Source: Fictibacillus enclensis | GTDB lineage: Bacteria > Bacillota > Bacilli > Bacillales > Fictibacillaceae | Direction of reading: 5' to 3' | Length of the DNA stretch: 64,000 nucleotides | Assembly (NCBI RefSeq): GCF_001457035.1 | Contig: NZ_KQ758617.1 | Coordinates: 1,736,001-1,800,000, forward strand | Shown: positions 16,496 through 27,045 of the stretch, piece by piece | How the letters are laid out: every line of letters begins with the position of its first letter | Position numbering within the stretch: position 1 is the stretch's first letter | Notes under the pieces: model-generated | The model's input: only the letters and a program-made list of their open reading frames with translations | Databases searched by the model: none | What the model was told of the DNA's origin: nothing | Program-made: the position numbers and the translations under genes

Positions 16496-17537
16496 GAATA
16501 TCTCCCGCCTTTCCTAAGACAAGCCTGATTTTAAAATACGATATATCTTCCAGTCTATCTTTAATCACTTTCAGCTTTTTTGTCTGAAGGACAGTATAAG
16601 CATTTAAAATCCTTTGCTGTTCTTCCAAAGAAACATAGTGATCGATTGAAAAACGGTCATAATGGATGGCAATTTCAACAAGATGATCTTCAATGGTGCT
16701 TTTTTTCATCCTGCGAATATTAATGATTTGCTCCATGCTCTTTCCTTCGTTCAAAAGATTCCAAGTTTTTTGTGCCGAAAGAGTTAACGGCTTGTCCAGA
16801 TCCAGACCAGCCATCAATTTGTTCAGCACCTTGTACTCCTCATGTGCCTCCTTGGCCCTTTTCAAAAGAAAGTGAAGCATGGAACGAAAACGAAGCTGTG
16901 CTTCCACTTCCGGGATCTGAAGAATCTGTGCAACTTGTTTATTCGTTAAGCCTGTCCGGTTATGCCTGCTCAGTCTCAGGACAAAATTCTCCGCGTCAAG
17001 ATCGGCCCATTCACTAAGAAGGGCTAACATTTCCCTATACAACTGATCCGCTTCCTTCTGCCTATCTTCCCCTTTTGGGAACCACACCTTTACTGAATGA
17101 AGAACAGCTGGATCCTGCGAAACTGGCAAAAAAGAAAAATCCTGCCTGATCGCATGAGAAAGTGATTGTATGTAAAGTGTTAGCAACTGGTAGAAAGGCT
17201 GCTCAGCCTGTTTGTAGCGCATGCCATCAAACATAAACAGGTAAGGATGCAGATTAAAAAAATCTTCAGTCACCTGTGCCCCTTTATCCGTTATCGTATA
17301 GCGATCATTCTCCAGACACACCCACCCTCTTTTCAGCAGCTCTGCAGCCGTATGTTCAGCCTCATTCCGGCGAAGACCGGGCAATATTCCAAAAAAAGAT
17401 GAAATATTGAACAAGTGGCCGTCTGAGAGGGTTTGTGACGTCTTTTTTCCATTAAGCATGTGGAGAAGACCTGAAAGGCTGCGTTCCCCGTTAAATTTTT
17501 TAATCAAGTATAGAAGAAGTCCTTCTGTCATATTCAT
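16470..17537 (-). CDS. ypbB: helix-turn-helix domain protein YpbB
   Basis: This 355-residue protein has a C-terminal helix-turn-helix region (about residues 270-320; WNLLNEGKSMEQIINIRRMK followed by a second helix), resembling the C-terminal HTH seen with RecQ proteins. It matches YpbB of B. subtilis (about 350 residues) and is always next to recQ/recS, so it may work with the helicase; this is inference. The ATG at 17537 with GGTGAT upstream gives the family length; the frame is open 36 codons further without a site. Confidence 0.82.
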   Translation of the reverse strand: MNMTEGLLLYLIKKFNGERSLSGLLHMLNGKKTSQTLSDGHLFNISSFFGILPGLRRNEAEHTAAELLKRGWVCLENDRYTITDKGAQVTEDFFNLHPYLFMFDGMRYKQAEQPFYQLLTLYIQSLSHAIRQDFSFLPVSQDPAVLHSVKVWFPKGEDRQKEADQLYREMLALLSEWADLDAENFVLRLSRHNRTGLTNKQVAQILQIPEVEAQLRFRSMLHFLLKRAKEAHEEYKVLNKLMAGLDLDKPLTLSAQKTWNLLNEGKSMEQIINIRRMKKSTIEDHLVEIAIHYDRFSIDHYVSLEEQQRILNAYTVLQTKKLKVIKDRLEDISYFKIRLVLGKAGDILGTSNPVI

Positions 17538-17661
17538 TGTTTTATCACCACGCTTATAGTTTACATGAAAAAGCTTAACTATGGGTTGCTTGTTCTGTGA
17601 AGAAACTGCAGGGGAATCGGAAGTATTCGAGGAGTGTTTGCACAAACGATCATTTTTTCTA

Positions 17662-17691
17662 TTGAAATAATGGTAGAGAATAACTTACAAT
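17662..17691 (+). promoter_or_regulatory. candidate sigma-A promoter of fer
   Basis: TTGAAA and TACAAT are separated by 18 bp, about 88 bases before the fer start codon. The intervening AT-rich leader contains alternating TATA tracts, so other starts are possible. Confidence 0.4.
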
Positions 17692-17767
17692 ATGTATAGC
17701 ACACATATATTGAAGTATTACAATTTGCATGTATACGTAATATATTGTATCGTTTTACCATGATTAG

Positions 17768-18028
<261 letters not shown>

Positions 18029-18041
18029 TTAAGGACGGACC

Positions 18042-18067
18042 AAGCCCTTCATCCGAAGGGCTTTTTA
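18042..18067 (+). terminator. rho-independent terminator of fer
   Basis: Perfect 9-bp stem AAGCCCTTC / GAAGGGCTT, loop ATCC, followed by TTTAT. It lies 13 bases past the fer stop. Confidence 0.92.
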
Positions 18068-18212
18068 TATTCATTAAAAATCATACCAATCCGGCTTGTC
18101 AATGTCCTCAAACGAACAATTTCTCAGATTTTGTTTGTAAGCAAAAAAATCCTGTGATAAATTATCAGTGTTATATAAATATTCTGAAAAATATCAGGAG
18201 CGGAGTGATTTT

Positions 18213-19784
18213 ATGTATACGGTGCTGGCAACCGATTCGATTGCAAAGGAAGGAATGGCAGAACTGGAGAGCATGCCTGGTGTTTCTGTCATCTACGGGC
18301 ACGTTAACGATATTTCCCAACCGGAACATATTGATGCTCTGGTTGTGCGGAGTGCCACCATGGTAACCAAAGAGATGCTGTCGCGTTTTTCAAACTTGAA
18401 AATCATTGCCCGCGCTGGTGTGGGGGTAGACAATATCGATATCGACGCAGCCACACAGAGAGGAATACTGGTCATCAATGCTCCCGACGGCAATACTATT
18501 TCCACAGCGGAGCATACGTTTGCGATGATCATGGCCCTCCTTCGAAAAATTCCTCAGGCCAACCAATCGGTTAAAGAAAAAAAATGGAACCGTTCGAGTT
18601 TCAAAGGAACCGAACTGTCCGGAAAATCGCTTGGCATTGTCGGTATGGGTAGGATTGGCACGGAATTAGCCAAACGGGCAAGAGTATTCGGCGCAAAGGT
18701 GCAGGTTTATGATCCTTTTCTGACCAATGACAGAGCAAAAACACTTCAGGTAACTTCTTTACCGCTTGATGAGCTGCTGAGTACCAGCGATATTATCAGT
18801 GTACATACACCGCTCACAAACGACACCAAAAAATTGATCAACGCTGACAATCTTTCAAAAACAAAACAAGGGGTTTACCTCATCAACTGTGCCAGAGGGG
18901 GGATTCTCGATGAAGAAGCTCTTTATACTTTCTTGACCCGTGGACATGTGGCTGGCTGCGCTCTTGATGTTTTTGAAACCGAACCAGCGGTGGAAAACAG
19001 GCTGGTTCAACTGAACAATGTGATTGCCACACCCCATATTGCTGCATCTACGACCGAAGCCCAGTTAAATGTCGCATCACAGGTTGCTCATGAGATATCC
19101 TCCTTTTTCAAGGGAAAACCGGTGAAAAATGCCGTGAATCTCCCTGCGGTTTCCAATGAGGAATTTCAAAAAATTTACCCATTCTATGAGCTTGCCAAGA
19201 TGTCTGGCCAATTGCTGTCACAATCTTTTTCCTCCCCAATTAAGGAAATTAAAATTACCTTTGCTGGTTCCATCACCGACTATGACACCGGACTTGTAAC
19301 CAGAGGGCTACTGTCAGGGTTTTTACAGCCAAGAGTTGACCGGATCGTAAACGATATTAATGCCGCACTGATTGCTAAAGAACAAGGATTTACCTTTGGC
19401 GAAACCTACAGCACGGATGCTCAGGGCTATGAAAATTGGATGAAAGCCCGAGTAATCGGAGAACATGACAGCTTCAGCCTTCAGGCCACCTTTATCAGCG
19501 GGTATGGACCGAGAGTCGTCAATATTAACGGATATTCTACCGATTTTGTCCCCGAAGGCTATCTTGTTTATATTGAACATATCGATCGCCCGGGCGTCAT
19601 CGGAAGGGTCGGTAAGCTGATCGGCGACCTTGAGATTAACATTGCGTCAATGCAGGTGGGACGAAAAATGGCAGGCGGAGAGGCCATCATGATGCTGAGC
19701 TTTGACAAGGAGCTGGCTCAAGACATTCTGCTGAAAATCAAGGAACTGCCAGACGTTGTGTCAGCCACCAAAATTAATCTGTAA
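18213..19784 (+). CDS. serA: D-3-phosphoglycerate dehydrogenase
   Basis: This 523-residue enzyme oxidises 3-phosphoglycerate to 3-phosphohydroxypyruvate, the first step of serine synthesis. The NAD-binding motif GIVGMGRIGTELAKRA is near residue 145, the catalytic Arg in NCARGGILDEEA near 232 and the His in ATPHIAASTTEAQ near 278. An intervening regulatory domain and a C-terminal ACT domain (VYIEHIDRPGVIGRVG onward) follow. GGAG lies 7 bases before the ATG at 18213; a 15-codon upstream extension is rejected. It is transcribed alone toward the histidinol-phosphatase gene. Confidence 0.97.
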   Translation: MYTVLATDSIAKEGMAELESMPGVSVIYGHVNDISQPEHIDALVVRSATMVTKEMLSRFSNLKIIARAGVGVDNIDIDAATQRGILVINAPDGNTISTAEHTFAMIMALLRKIPQANQSVKEKKWNRSSFKGTELSGKSLGIVGMGRIGTELAKRARVFGAKVQVYDPFLTNDRAKTLQVTSLPLDELLSTSDIISVHTPLTNDTKKLINADNLSKTKQGVYLINCARGGILDEEALYTFLTRGHVAGCALDVFETEPAVENRLVQLNNVIATPHIAASTTEAQLNVASQVAHEISSFFKGKPVKNAVNLPAVSNEEFQKIYPFYELAKMSGQLLSQSFSSPIKEIKITFAGSITDYDTGLVTRGLLSGFLQPRVDRIVNDINAALIAKEQGFTFGETYSTDAQGYENWMKARVIGEHDSFSLQATFISGYGPRVVNINGYSTDFVPEGYLVYIEHIDRPGVIGRVGKLIGDLEINIASMQVGRKMAGGEAIMMLSFDKELAQDILLKIKELPDVVSATKINL

Positions 19785-19785
19785 C

Positions 19786-19822
19786 GCAAAAAGCACGGAG
19801 ATCGAAACTCCGTGCTTTTTGC
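19786..19822. terminator. bidirectional terminator between serA and hisJ
   Basis: A perfect 15-bp stem (GCAAAAAGCACGGAG and its complement) with loop ATCGAAA. A- and T-runs on both sides let it serve serA on the plus strand and the convergent PHP phosphatase on the minus strand. Confidence 0.94.
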
Positions 19823-19833
19823 TGTGTTTTAAG

Positions 19834-20643
19834 TTAAAAGGATATTTCTTTTCTTTGTCCCTTGTTAAACGTCATAACCGAGGTGTATCCTGTTTCCTTT
19901 GCCAGTTGAAACGCTTGATCATAATCTGCTCCTACATGACCGGGCTCGTGTGCGTCAGAAGAAAAGACGATCGGTATTCCTTTATCTTTGCACATCTTGA
20001 GAAGAACGGGTTCTGGGTACAGCCTTTGAACGGGTTTTCTTAAGCCGGCAGTCGAAATCTCCACACAGGTCTTTGAATTTTTCAGTGCTTCAGTGGCCCG
20101 GTCGTACTGCTCAAGCAAAAATTCTTCATCCTTGGGTATGTACTTGAAAATCTTAACAAGATCTATATGGCCAATGATGTCAAAAAGATTGGACTCCGCG
20201 AGCGTGACCACCTGATCGTAATATTGTCTGTACACCTCATACAGGTCCCTGCGGTCCCATTCTTTGCGGTATTCCGCCAGGTCGATTCCGAAATCACCTA
20301 CCCAGTGGACAGAACCAATGACATAATCAAAATCATAGTTTGAGATAAACTGCTCCATCTCTTTATGGCTACCGGGGGTATAGTCCATTTCGATCGACAT
20401 CTTCACATCCAAATCGTTGTTCCATGCTTCATGAAACAATTTCACATAGTCTTCCATATCATAGTATCTGCGTTCTTCCATCCAGGGCTTGCTGACAATA
20501 TCCTTCGTTTGATAGAAATGATAGGCATGTTCAGAAATCCCGAAATTAGGAATGTTTTTAGAGCGTGCTTCATCCACAAATTTCTTTAAGTAGTCCAGTG
20601 TGAGCGTTCCTTTTTCCAAATGATTGTGATAGTCTGTCGGCAA
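19834..20643 (-). CDS. hisJ: histidinol-phosphatase, PHP family
   Basis: This 269-residue PHP-fold metal phosphatase is of the histidinol-phosphatase (HisJ/HisK) type, which yields histidinol in histidine synthesis. Metal ligand motifs are DYHNHLEKG at the N-terminus, GISEHAYHFY near 35, IEMDY near 85, IGSVHWVG near 109, IIGHIDLVKIF near 157 and SSDAHEPGHVG near 229. A TTG start is used, with GAGGAGG 8 bases before it. No other his genes are in the window, so the exact substrate rests on family assignment. Confidence 0.85.
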   Translation of the reverse strand: MPTDYHNHLEKGTLTLDYLKKFVDEARSKNIPNFGISEHAYHFYQTKDIVSKPWMEERRYYDMEDYVKLFHEAWNNDLDVKMSIEMDYTPGSHKEMEQFISNYDFDYVIGSVHWVGDFGIDLAEYRKEWDRRDLYEVYRQYYDQVVTLAESNLFDIIGHIDLVKIFKYIPKDEEFLLEQYDRATEALKNSKTCVEISTAGLRKPVQRLYPEPVLLKMCKDKGIPIVFSSDAHEPGHVGADYDQAFQLAKETGYTSVMTFNKGQRKEISF

Positions 20644-20670
20644 AACCGTTTCCTCCTCTTATTGTACAAC

Positions 20671-20844
20671 CTATTTCTTGGGCAAATCCTTATCCACTTT
20701 TGTACCATGAAAAACGGGTTGCTTCAAGTGTTTTTCGAAATTTCCCCTCGATTTCGCCTCTCCGCCCTTCCCTCCAAGAAATAGCATGCCAATACAAAGG
20801 GTGATCGCCAGTACTACCAAAAAACGTCTTCCGTAGTCTTTCAT
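20671..20844 (-). CDS. 57-residue secreted or membrane-anchored orphan
   Basis: A basic N-terminus (MKDYGRRF) is followed by a hydrophobic segment (about residues 8-25) and a Lys-rich hydrophilic tail ending DLPKK. AGGAGGAAAAG precedes the ATG at 20844; a 6-codon upstream extension is rejected. It lies between hisJ and resE on the same strand. The sequence resembles a signal-anchor peptide; no family is recognised and no function is assigned. Confidence 0.6.
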   Translation of the reverse strand: MKDYGRRFLVVLAITLCIGMLFLGGKGGEAKSRGNFEKHLKQPVFHGTKVDKDLPKK

Positions 20845-20925
20845 CTTTTCCTCCTGAAACAAGAATCACCCTTTCATGTTATGCGGAAGACGTTTTTTAA
20901 GAACCTTTACCGTACGAGATAATAA

Positions 20926-20955
20926 AAAAACAAACGGAGGGAACCGTTTGTTTTT
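20926..20955. terminator. terminator downstream of resE
   Basis: Perfect 12-bp stem AAAAACAAACGG / CCGTTTGTTTTT with loop AGGGAA, 41 bases past the resE stop; A/T-runs on both sides. Confidence 0.9.
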
Positions 20956-20996
20956 GGGTTTGTTTCTTATGGAACAAGAAAAATCGGGCGAATTAC

Positions 20997-22787
20997 CTAT
21001 TCTTCAACAGATAGCGGCAAGAAGATGGAAAAAGTGGTACCTTCGTTGAGCTTGCTGTGAACCGAAATGCTCCCATTGTGGGTCACCACAATATTTTTTG
21101 CAATGGCCAGTCCAAGGCCGGTACCGCCTTTTTTTCCGCGTGTTCGTGCTTTATCGGCTTTATAAAACCGCTCAAACACAAACGGAAGGTCTTCTTCTGC
21201 AATCCCTGATCCATTGTCTGTCACTTCAATCTTCAGCCCCTGTTTGAACCGTTCCACCAAAATGGCGACCTTGCCGTTCGAGGCGGTATGGCGAAGGGCA
21301 TTATCGATCAAATTGGTCAGCACCTGTTCAATTCGGTCAGGGTCAAACCGGGCGGTGCCATGTGCCTTCAGGTTAAGGGTGAGCTCAATGTCACGCTCTC
21401 TGGCAATGCCATAAAATTTCCGGACGACCCGCTCAAAGAACTCGTTAACCGAAACCGTCGCCGGACGCAGCTTCATCTGTCCGGCTTCAAGCCTTGCCAA
21501 ATCGAGTAGCTCATTGACCAGCCGCCCCATTCTGAGCGATTCATCATGAATGATCTTCACAATTTCTTTTTCCTCCTCCCTGGAACCAGCCACATCGTCC
21601 ACGATGGCCTCACTGTATCCCTGAAGCATAGAAATCGGTGTTCTGAGTTCATGCGAGACATTGGCAATGAAATCTTTGTTCAGTTTCTCCATCTGCCGCT
21701 CTTCTGTCATATCACGAAGTACAGCCACCGCTCCCCTTACAAAGTATTGGTTGTAAAGCGGAGTCATAACGACCACCCAGCTTCGCCCCTGAATATCAAT
21801 TTCGATGTATTGTTCTTTTTCGGAAGTGACAACATTTTGAAACAACTCGGTAAGCTCCGATGGCAGGGCTTCTTTTTTGTCCTTGTCCATTCCCTGTTCA
21901 TAATACCAAGCCTGCAAAAAACGCTGTGCAGGAGGGTTCGAAACAAGGATGCTCATCCTGCGGTCAAACGTAATAACGCCATCGGCCATCGAGCTGAGAA
22001 TTCCAGACAGCTGTTCCTTTTCCTGATTCAACGCAGTAATGAAATTTTTCAGCTGCCTCCCCATCCTGTTAAACGCCATGGCAAGTTCACCGATTTCGTC
22101 ATGGGTCAGCATCGGCACCTTCATATCGAATTCACCACGAGCCATATGAGAGGCCGCTTCCCTCATCTTGCGCAGCGGCGCAGTCACACGGCTGGATAGA
22201 AAGAAAGCAAAGATTGTTGTCAGGATGATGGCGATGCCAGCCGATAAAAAGATCAGTCTTTTGGTATAATTGGTGCTTTCAGCTATGTTTTCCAGTGACT
22301 GATACACATAAACGGCACCGGTTTTTCCGTTTTCCATCTTAAAGGGAAGACCGACGATCAGAAGCCTGTTATGTATTTCCTTCCCTTTTGACATGACTGG
22401 AAAATCGCCCTTCTTGACCACTTTTTTACCGTTTTGGTAAACAGAGGCGAGGGATTTATTTTTAAAAAAGACACTCACCGGAAGGTCCGCTTCTTCCTGC
22501 TTTCGTGATGTCGGTGAGTAATGCTCCTTTTTATTCATGATGATCATGGCGTTCAAGGAATAGGCATCCACGAGCTCCGATGAAATGCGCAGCGCCTCTT
22601 CTTTGCTGTTATAGTCCTCAAGAAGTTCCACCATTTTATGCGTGAGCTTGGTGAGCTGTTCTTCCGCTTGATTATCGTAATAACGGCCAACAAACTGCGT
22701 CAGCATCACCGTCAGTATGAACAAAACAACCGAAACCAGAAGTAAAATGGTGACCCACAGTTTTCCGACGACACTACGCCAGATCAT
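20997..22787 (-). CDS. resE: sensor histidine kinase ResE
   Basis: This 596-residue membrane kinase controls aerobic/anaerobic respiration genes together with ResD. It has a first transmembrane segment at about 10-32, an extracytoplasmic sensor domain, a second transmembrane segment near 175-198, a HAMP domain (RVTAPLRKMREAASHMA), a PAS domain, the phosphoacceptor block NVSHELRTPISML near 375 and the ATPase N/G boxes (DNALRHT, TDNGSGI, GGTGLGLAI). Its ATG overlaps the resD stop by 4 bases (ATGA), indicating coupled translation. Confidence 0.93.
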   Translation of the reverse strand: MIWRSVVGKLWVTILLLVSVVLFILTVMLTQFVGRYYDNQAEEQLTKLTHKMVELLEDYNSKEEALRISSELVDAYSLNAMIIMNKKEHYSPTSRKQEEADLPVSVFFKNKSLASVYQNGKKVVKKGDFPVMSKGKEIHNRLLIVGLPFKMENGKTGAVYVYQSLENIAESTNYTKRLIFLSAGIAIILTTIFAFFLSSRVTAPLRKMREAASHMARGEFDMKVPMLTHDEIGELAMAFNRMGRQLKNFITALNQEKEQLSGILSSMADGVITFDRRMSILVSNPPAQRFLQAWYYEQGMDKDKKEALPSELTELFQNVVTSEKEQYIEIDIQGRSWVVVMTPLYNQYFVRGAVAVLRDMTEERQMEKLNKDFIANVSHELRTPISMLQGYSEAIVDDVAGSREEEKEIVKIIHDESLRMGRLVNELLDLARLEAGQMKLRPATVSVNEFFERVVRKFYGIARERDIELTLNLKAHGTARFDPDRIEQVLTNLIDNALRHTASNGKVAILVERFKQGLKIEVTDNGSGIAEEDLPFVFERFYKADKARTRGKKGGTGLGLAIAKNIVVTHNGSISVHSKLNEGTTFSIFLPLSVEE

Positions 22788-23503
22788 GCTTGTTCTGCAA
22801 CCTCAAATTTGTAGCCGACTCCCCACACCGTCGCAATCATGGATGCAGCTTCCGGAGACACTTTATTTAATTTTTCACGGAGCCGTTTAACATGTGTATC
22901 CACTGTTCTCAAATCCCCAAAGAACTCATAGTTCCATACATCTTTTAAGAGCTGTTCCCGAGCATACACTTTATCCGGTGTTTTGGCCAGATAATAAAGG
23001 AGCTCGTATTCTTTTGGTGTCAGGTTGACCTCCTTGCCCCCGGCAATCACACGGTGAGCGTCATGGTCAATGGTCAGATGCGGAAACACAATAATATTTT
23101 TGGCAACCGACTCCGTTTGTAAGAATTTTGTGGAAGAGGACCGCCGAAGCAGCGCTTTAACCCGCAGAATCACTTCACGGGGGCTGAACGGTTTTACGAT
23201 ATAATCATCCGCTCCGGACTCGAAGCCCTGGATCCGGTTAACTTCTTCCCCTTTTGCTGTCAGCATAATAACTGGTGTCGCTTTTCGCTGTCTTAATTTT
23301 TCACAGACTTCCATACCGTCCATACCCGGCATCATGAGATCAAGCAATATCAAATCATAGTTCAGTGTCAAAGCAAAATCCAAAGCTTCCTCTCCGTTTT
23401 CCGCTTCATCCACTTCATAATTTTCGCGTTCCAGGTACATTTTTAAAAGCTTGCGGATTCGTTCTTCATCATCCACGATTAAAATCTTCGCTTCTTTTTC
23501 CAC
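22784..23503 (-). CDS. resD: response regulator ResD
   Basis: This 239-residue OmpR/PhoB-type regulator has receiver residues DDE near 11-13, the phosphorylatable Asp in LILLDLMMPGMDG and the conserved Lys in DDYIVKPFSPREV, followed by a winged-helix DNA-binding domain (LTPKEYELLYYLA; VDTHVKRLREKLN). It partners with ResE. In B. subtilis ResD activates the resABC genes and genes of anaerobic respiration. It follows resC after a terminator hairpin. Confidence 0.94.
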   Translation of the reverse strand: MEKEAKILIVDDEERIRKLLKMYLERENYEVDEAENGEEALDFALTLNYDLILLDLMMPGMDGMEVCEKLRQRKATPVIMLTAKGEEVNRIQGFESGADDYIVKPFSPREVILRVKALLRRSSSTKFLQTESVAKNIIVFPHLTIDHDAHRVIAGGKEVNLTPKEYELLYYLAKTPDKVYAREQLLKDVWNYEFFGDLRTVDTHVKRLREKLNKVSPEAASMIATVWGVGYKFEVAEQA

Positions 23504-23568
23504 TGGTGTTCCTCCATTTCATTGAATCTGCACCTCTATCATACATGAACAGCTTGTATATAACAAAA

Positions 23569-23603
23569 CCCTTCATCTCAAAAGGAAAAATTGAGATGAA
23601 GGG
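23569..23603 (-). terminator. terminator between resABC and resDE
   Basis: Perfect 13-bp stem CCCTTCATCTCAA / TTGAGATGAAGGG with a 9-base loop, followed on the minus strand by TTTTGTT. It lies 15 bases past the resC stop and would limit read-through from resABC into resDE, so that resDE can be set separately. Confidence 0.85.
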
Positions 23604-23617
23604 CCGCTTTTTTCGTG

Positions 23618-24811
23618 TTACGCATAGGAATGAAGGCCGGATATTACAAGATTAACAGCAATCAGATTGAACATGATGATGACAAATCCAATGACGCACA
23701 GCCAGGCTGATTTTTCGCCATGCCAGCCTCGTGAAAGGCGGAAATGAAGATAGGCGGCGTAAAACAGGAAGGTGATCAAGGCCCAAACTTCTTTTGGATC
23801 CCATCCCCAGAACCTGGTCCAGGCCTCCTGTGCCCATATCATGGCAAAGATCAGCGCCCCGAGCGTAAATACGGGAAAGCCGATGGCCACTGACCGGTAG
23901 CTGATTTCATCCAACAGATCCGGTTTCAGGTTCATGAGCTTCGGCTGAATCGCGGCTGAAATTCGTTTTCTTAAAATGAGCCGGACAATGCCGTACAGCA
24001 CACCGCCTGTAAGCAGCGACCAGATAAAGGTATTGAATTTCCTTGGAGCCTGCTCTCCATTCATCCACGAAGGTGAGGCAACGAGCGGTCCAAAGTGGTC
24101 ATCTGCCTGAGTACCGTTCGGCGGTCCGACAAGCGCAGGCACATTGTAGGTTAATTCCACCTTCTGATCCTTCTTGTCGGTGAAGTTGAACGATGTTTCA
24201 TAACCTGCTGCTGCAGAAATGGCGCTTACAAGAATAAAGCCGAATACACATAAGAGAAAATACATAATGATTTCGAGCATTTTCGTCTTTTTGGTAGAGC
24301 GAGTCTGGTCAACGACCCGGATTAGAAAAATCAATCCAGCGACAAAGGAAATGGATAGAATTCCTTCTCCCAGCGCAGCTGTTGTAACATGGATTTTCAG
24401 CCAGTCACTTTGAAGTGCAGGAATCAGCGGGGCGATATCCTTTGGAAACATGCTGGCATACGCAATAACAAGAAGCGCGATCGGCATGGCAAAAACACCT
24501 AGCGCGTTGGTTTTGTATATCCCATACAGCAGGATAAAAGCAAACACCATCATCATCCCAAAAAAGGTTGTGAATTCAAACAGGTTGCTGACCGGTGCAT
24601 GTCCGCTGGCTATCCATCGGGTCACAAAATATCCGAGCTGCGAGATAAAACCGAGGATAGAAAGAGCGTAGCCCACTCTTCCCCATCTTCTCGTATAAGC
24701 CGCTTTGTTCTCTTTTCCTTTTTTATCAGAAAGAGACATGGCAAAGACAAGCGTTGCAATGAGATAAATAATAAAGGCGATATAAAGCAAAGTACTGCTG
24801 AGTTCAGCCAT
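23618..24811 (-). CDS. resC: cytochrome c biogenesis protein ResC (CcsA family)
   Basis: This 397-residue multi-spanning membrane protein is the CcsA-type half of the system II cytochrome c synthase with ResB. The heme-handling WWD motif appears as [12 protein letters not shown] near residue 314, flanked by conserved His residues. A hydrophilic loop near 205-250 separates helices. AGGAGG precedes the ATG. resB ends 20 bases upstream of its start, supporting one resABC transcript. Confidence 0.93.
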   Translation of the reverse strand: MAELSSTLLYIAFIIYLIATLVFAMSLSDKKGKENKAAYTRRWGRVGYALSILGFISQLGYFVTRWIASGHAPVSNLFEFTTFFGMMMVFAFILLYGIYKTNALGVFAMPIALLVIAYASMFPKDIAPLIPALQSDWLKIHVTTAALGEGILSISFVAGLIFLIRVVDQTRSTKKTKMLEIIMYFLLCVFGFILVSAISAAAGYETSFNFTDKKDQKVELTYNVPALVGPPNGTQADDHFGPLVASPSWMNGEQAPRKFNTFIWSLLTGGVLYGIVRLILRKRISAAIQPKLMNLKPDLLDEISYRSVAIGFPVFTLGALIFAMIWAQEAWTRFWGWDPKEVWALITFLFYAAYLHFRLSRGWHGEKSAWLCVIGFVIIMFNLIAVNLVISGLHSYA

Positions 24812-24831
24812 AATAACCTCCTGTACAGGGC

Positions 24832-26445
24832 TTAAGCACTTTTTTCGTCACTTTGGTCAATCGGCATGACCAGCCCGGAATCTTCTGAAATGTTCTGCAT
24901 CTCTCTTTTCAAGCCAAACCAGTTTTTGTTGGTATGGGCAGCAATCCATAATTGACCGTTTCTCTGTTGAATCCAAATTCTCCGGTGGTTCCAGTACAGA
25001 CCCTGGACCACACCGAGCATGAAAATAATGCCCCCGATGATGATGATTGGAAGGGTCTTATCCTTTTTGACGGTCAAAGCTGAAACATTCTTAGTTTCAA
25101 TTCCTGAAAACGACATTTTGTATTTGTTGTCGCCAGCCTCCACATTTTTCCGTATGCCAATAAACGCCGTTTCCCCTTTCGGCGTCTCCGGGGTAAACAT
25201 CTTGAAAACAAAAGCAGGATTATCGGGAACACTGTTTTCCGTCGTTGGCTGGTCATTTTCGTCGAGTTTGAAGTTCGGAAAATACTCAACCATCTCCACT
25301 TTGTAGCCGTTTCCAAGAACGTAGGTAGATTTTGGATTAAACAGGTTTACTTTAATCTCGCCATAGCTTTTTCCTGATTTTTTATTTTCCAGCTTCAGAT
25401 TCATCCTATGAAACTCATTTAACTTAAAATCTACTTGATAGAGAGAATAATCATTAAAGGATAACGGTTCATTGACTTTAATTTTAGCGTCTCTTTCTTT
25501 CTTAAGCTCTGGTTTTGCCCCGACAACATCAGAAGGACCCGCATGGTAAAGGGTGACATTGCTTTGATAGTTTTTAGGCACAGGATTCCCTGTTTTGTCC
25601 AGGGCAGCTGAATAATCTTTATCCTTCTTGTCATAAAGTTCCATAATAAATTTGTGGTTCTTCAGATAGTATTGTCCATCTTCCGTCTTTGTTCCGGGTA
25701 CAGCCACTGTCTCACCTTCCCGAATCCACAGTGTCTGATCGGTATACATACCCGGGAAGAAACGAAGCATCGCCCCAATCAGAAATATGATCAGACCGGC
25801 ATGGTTAACATAGGGCCCCCATCGTGAAAAACGATTTTTCTCAGCAAGGATATTGCCGTTGTCTTCCTTGATTTTATAATGTTTCTTCGCCAGCACACGT
25901 TTCACACGGTCCATGGAAATTCCGCTGTCGGACACGGCAAAAAGCCTCTGTCTTTTCATAAAGCTCTCATGCCTGGTCACCCGCTGGTATTTAAGGGCTC
26001 TGTAGAGAGGAAACCCACGGTCAATGCTCACAATAATGAGCGAGATCCCAAGCGCTGCAAGCAGCAAAAGAAACCACCAGGAACCATAAAGATTATGAAA
26101 ACCCAGCAAATAGAAAATCTGGCCCGGTGTTCCGTATTCCTCTTTGTAATAAGTTGTCGGGTCCACATTAGGTGGTATGTACATTTCTTGCGGAAAGATG
26201 GTCCCAATCGCTGCAGCAATTAAAATCACAATAATGATCCAAATTCCCACTTTAACGGATGAAAAGAAATTCCAAATTTTATCAACCATCGTTTTATTGT
26301 AGGTTTGAGAACGCACGGCGCTTCCCTCATACCTCATGTTGATCAATTCGCGCGAATTTTCATTGGTTAACGGCTTTCCGCACGATTCACAGATTTCGGT
26401 TCCGAACGGATTGCTATGGCCGCATTCACATTTGATTGTTTTCAA
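24832..26445 (-). CDS. resB: cytochrome c biogenesis protein ResB
   Basis: This 537-residue membrane protein is the Ccs1-type partner of ResC. The cytoplasmic N-terminus has a rubredoxin-like zinc ribbon ([18 protein letters not shown]), then transmembrane segments near 60-85 and 115-140, another near 200-220, a large outer domain (about 230-450) and a final helix near 467-490. A TTG start with GGGGTGTG upstream is used. It follows resA by 14 bases. Confidence 0.92.
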   Translation of the reverse strand: MKTIKCECGHSNPFGTEICESCGKPLTNENSRELINMRYEGSAVRSQTYNKTMVDKIWNFFSSVKVGIWIIIVILIAAAIGTIFPQEMYIPPNVDPTTYYKEEYGTPGQIFYLLGFHNLYGSWWFLLLLAALGISLIIVSIDRGFPLYRALKYQRVTRHESFMKRQRLFAVSDSGISMDRVKRVLAKKHYKIKEDNGNILAEKNRFSRWGPYVNHAGLIIFLIGAMLRFFPGMYTDQTLWIREGETVAVPGTKTEDGQYYLKNHKFIMELYDKKDKDYSAALDKTGNPVPKNYQSNVTLYHAGPSDVVGAKPELKKERDAKIKVNEPLSFNDYSLYQVDFKLNEFHRMNLKLENKKSGKSYGEIKVNLFNPKSTYVLGNGYKVEMVEYFPNFKLDENDQPTTENSVPDNPAFVFKMFTPETPKGETAFIGIRKNVEAGDNKYKMSFSGIETKNVSALTVKKDKTLPIIIIGGIIFMLGVVQGLYWNHRRIWIQQRNGQLWIAAHTNKNWFGLKREMQNISEDSGLVMPIDQSDEKSA

Positions 26446-26459
26446 TTTTGCACACCCCG

Positions 26460-26987
26460 TTACGGCTTGATTTTTTCCATATACGATTTAATGGTCTCAT
26501 TCGATAACGACTCACTCGTTATTTCGATGACTTTTCCGTTTTTGTCCACCAGGAACGTGGTTGGGATTGGCCCAATGCCATACGCTTTGGTGACTTCCCT
26601 GGATCCATCAAGTGGAATAGGAAAAGACAAATGAAAGCGGTCAGCAAAATTCTTAACAGAAACGCGGGATTCCCCCACATTAACGGCGAGAATCTCTACT
26701 CCCTGCTTCTTATAATTTCTGTATTCCTTTTGCATATACGGCATTTCCCTCTGACAAGGCTTGCACCAGGTTCCCCAAAAATTCAGGAATACACCCTTTC
26801 CTTTGTAATCTGAAAGCTGTACCTTGTTTCCCTGTAGATCCGTCAACTCAAAATCGGGTGCTTGATCTCCTTTTTGAACACTGCCGCTTTTATCGTTAAA
26901 TACATTATTATATAGGGTGTAGCCAACCGCAACGGCAACGATGACAAGGAGAATCGAACGAAACACCAGTCTTTGCTTTTTCTTCAC
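26460..26987 (-). CDS. resA: thiol-disulfide oxidoreductase ResA
   Basis: This 175-residue thioredoxin-like protein is anchored by one N-terminal helix (about residues 8-28) and faces outside. The active site WCKPC lies in NFWGTWCKPCQREMPYM. ResA reduces the CXXCH cysteines of apocytochrome c before heme attachment by ResBC. The GTG at 26987 (MKKKQRLVFRS) has GGAG 8 bases upstream and matches the family N-terminus; the ATG five codons earlier has no site. Confidence 0.92.
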   Translation of the reverse strand: MKKKQRLVFRSILLVIVAVAVGYTLYNNVFNDKSGSVQKGDQAPDFELTDLQGNKVQLSDYKGKGVFLNFWGTWCKPCQREMPYMQKEYRNYKKQGVEILAVNVGESRVSVKNFADRFHLSFPIPLDGSREVTKAYGIGPIPTTFLVDKNGKVIEITSESLSNETIKSYMEKIKP

Positions 26988-27045
26988 GTGCGACGCTCCC
27001 ATCTTCTGCTTCTAGGTTTCCATCTTAACTATAACGCCTTGTATT

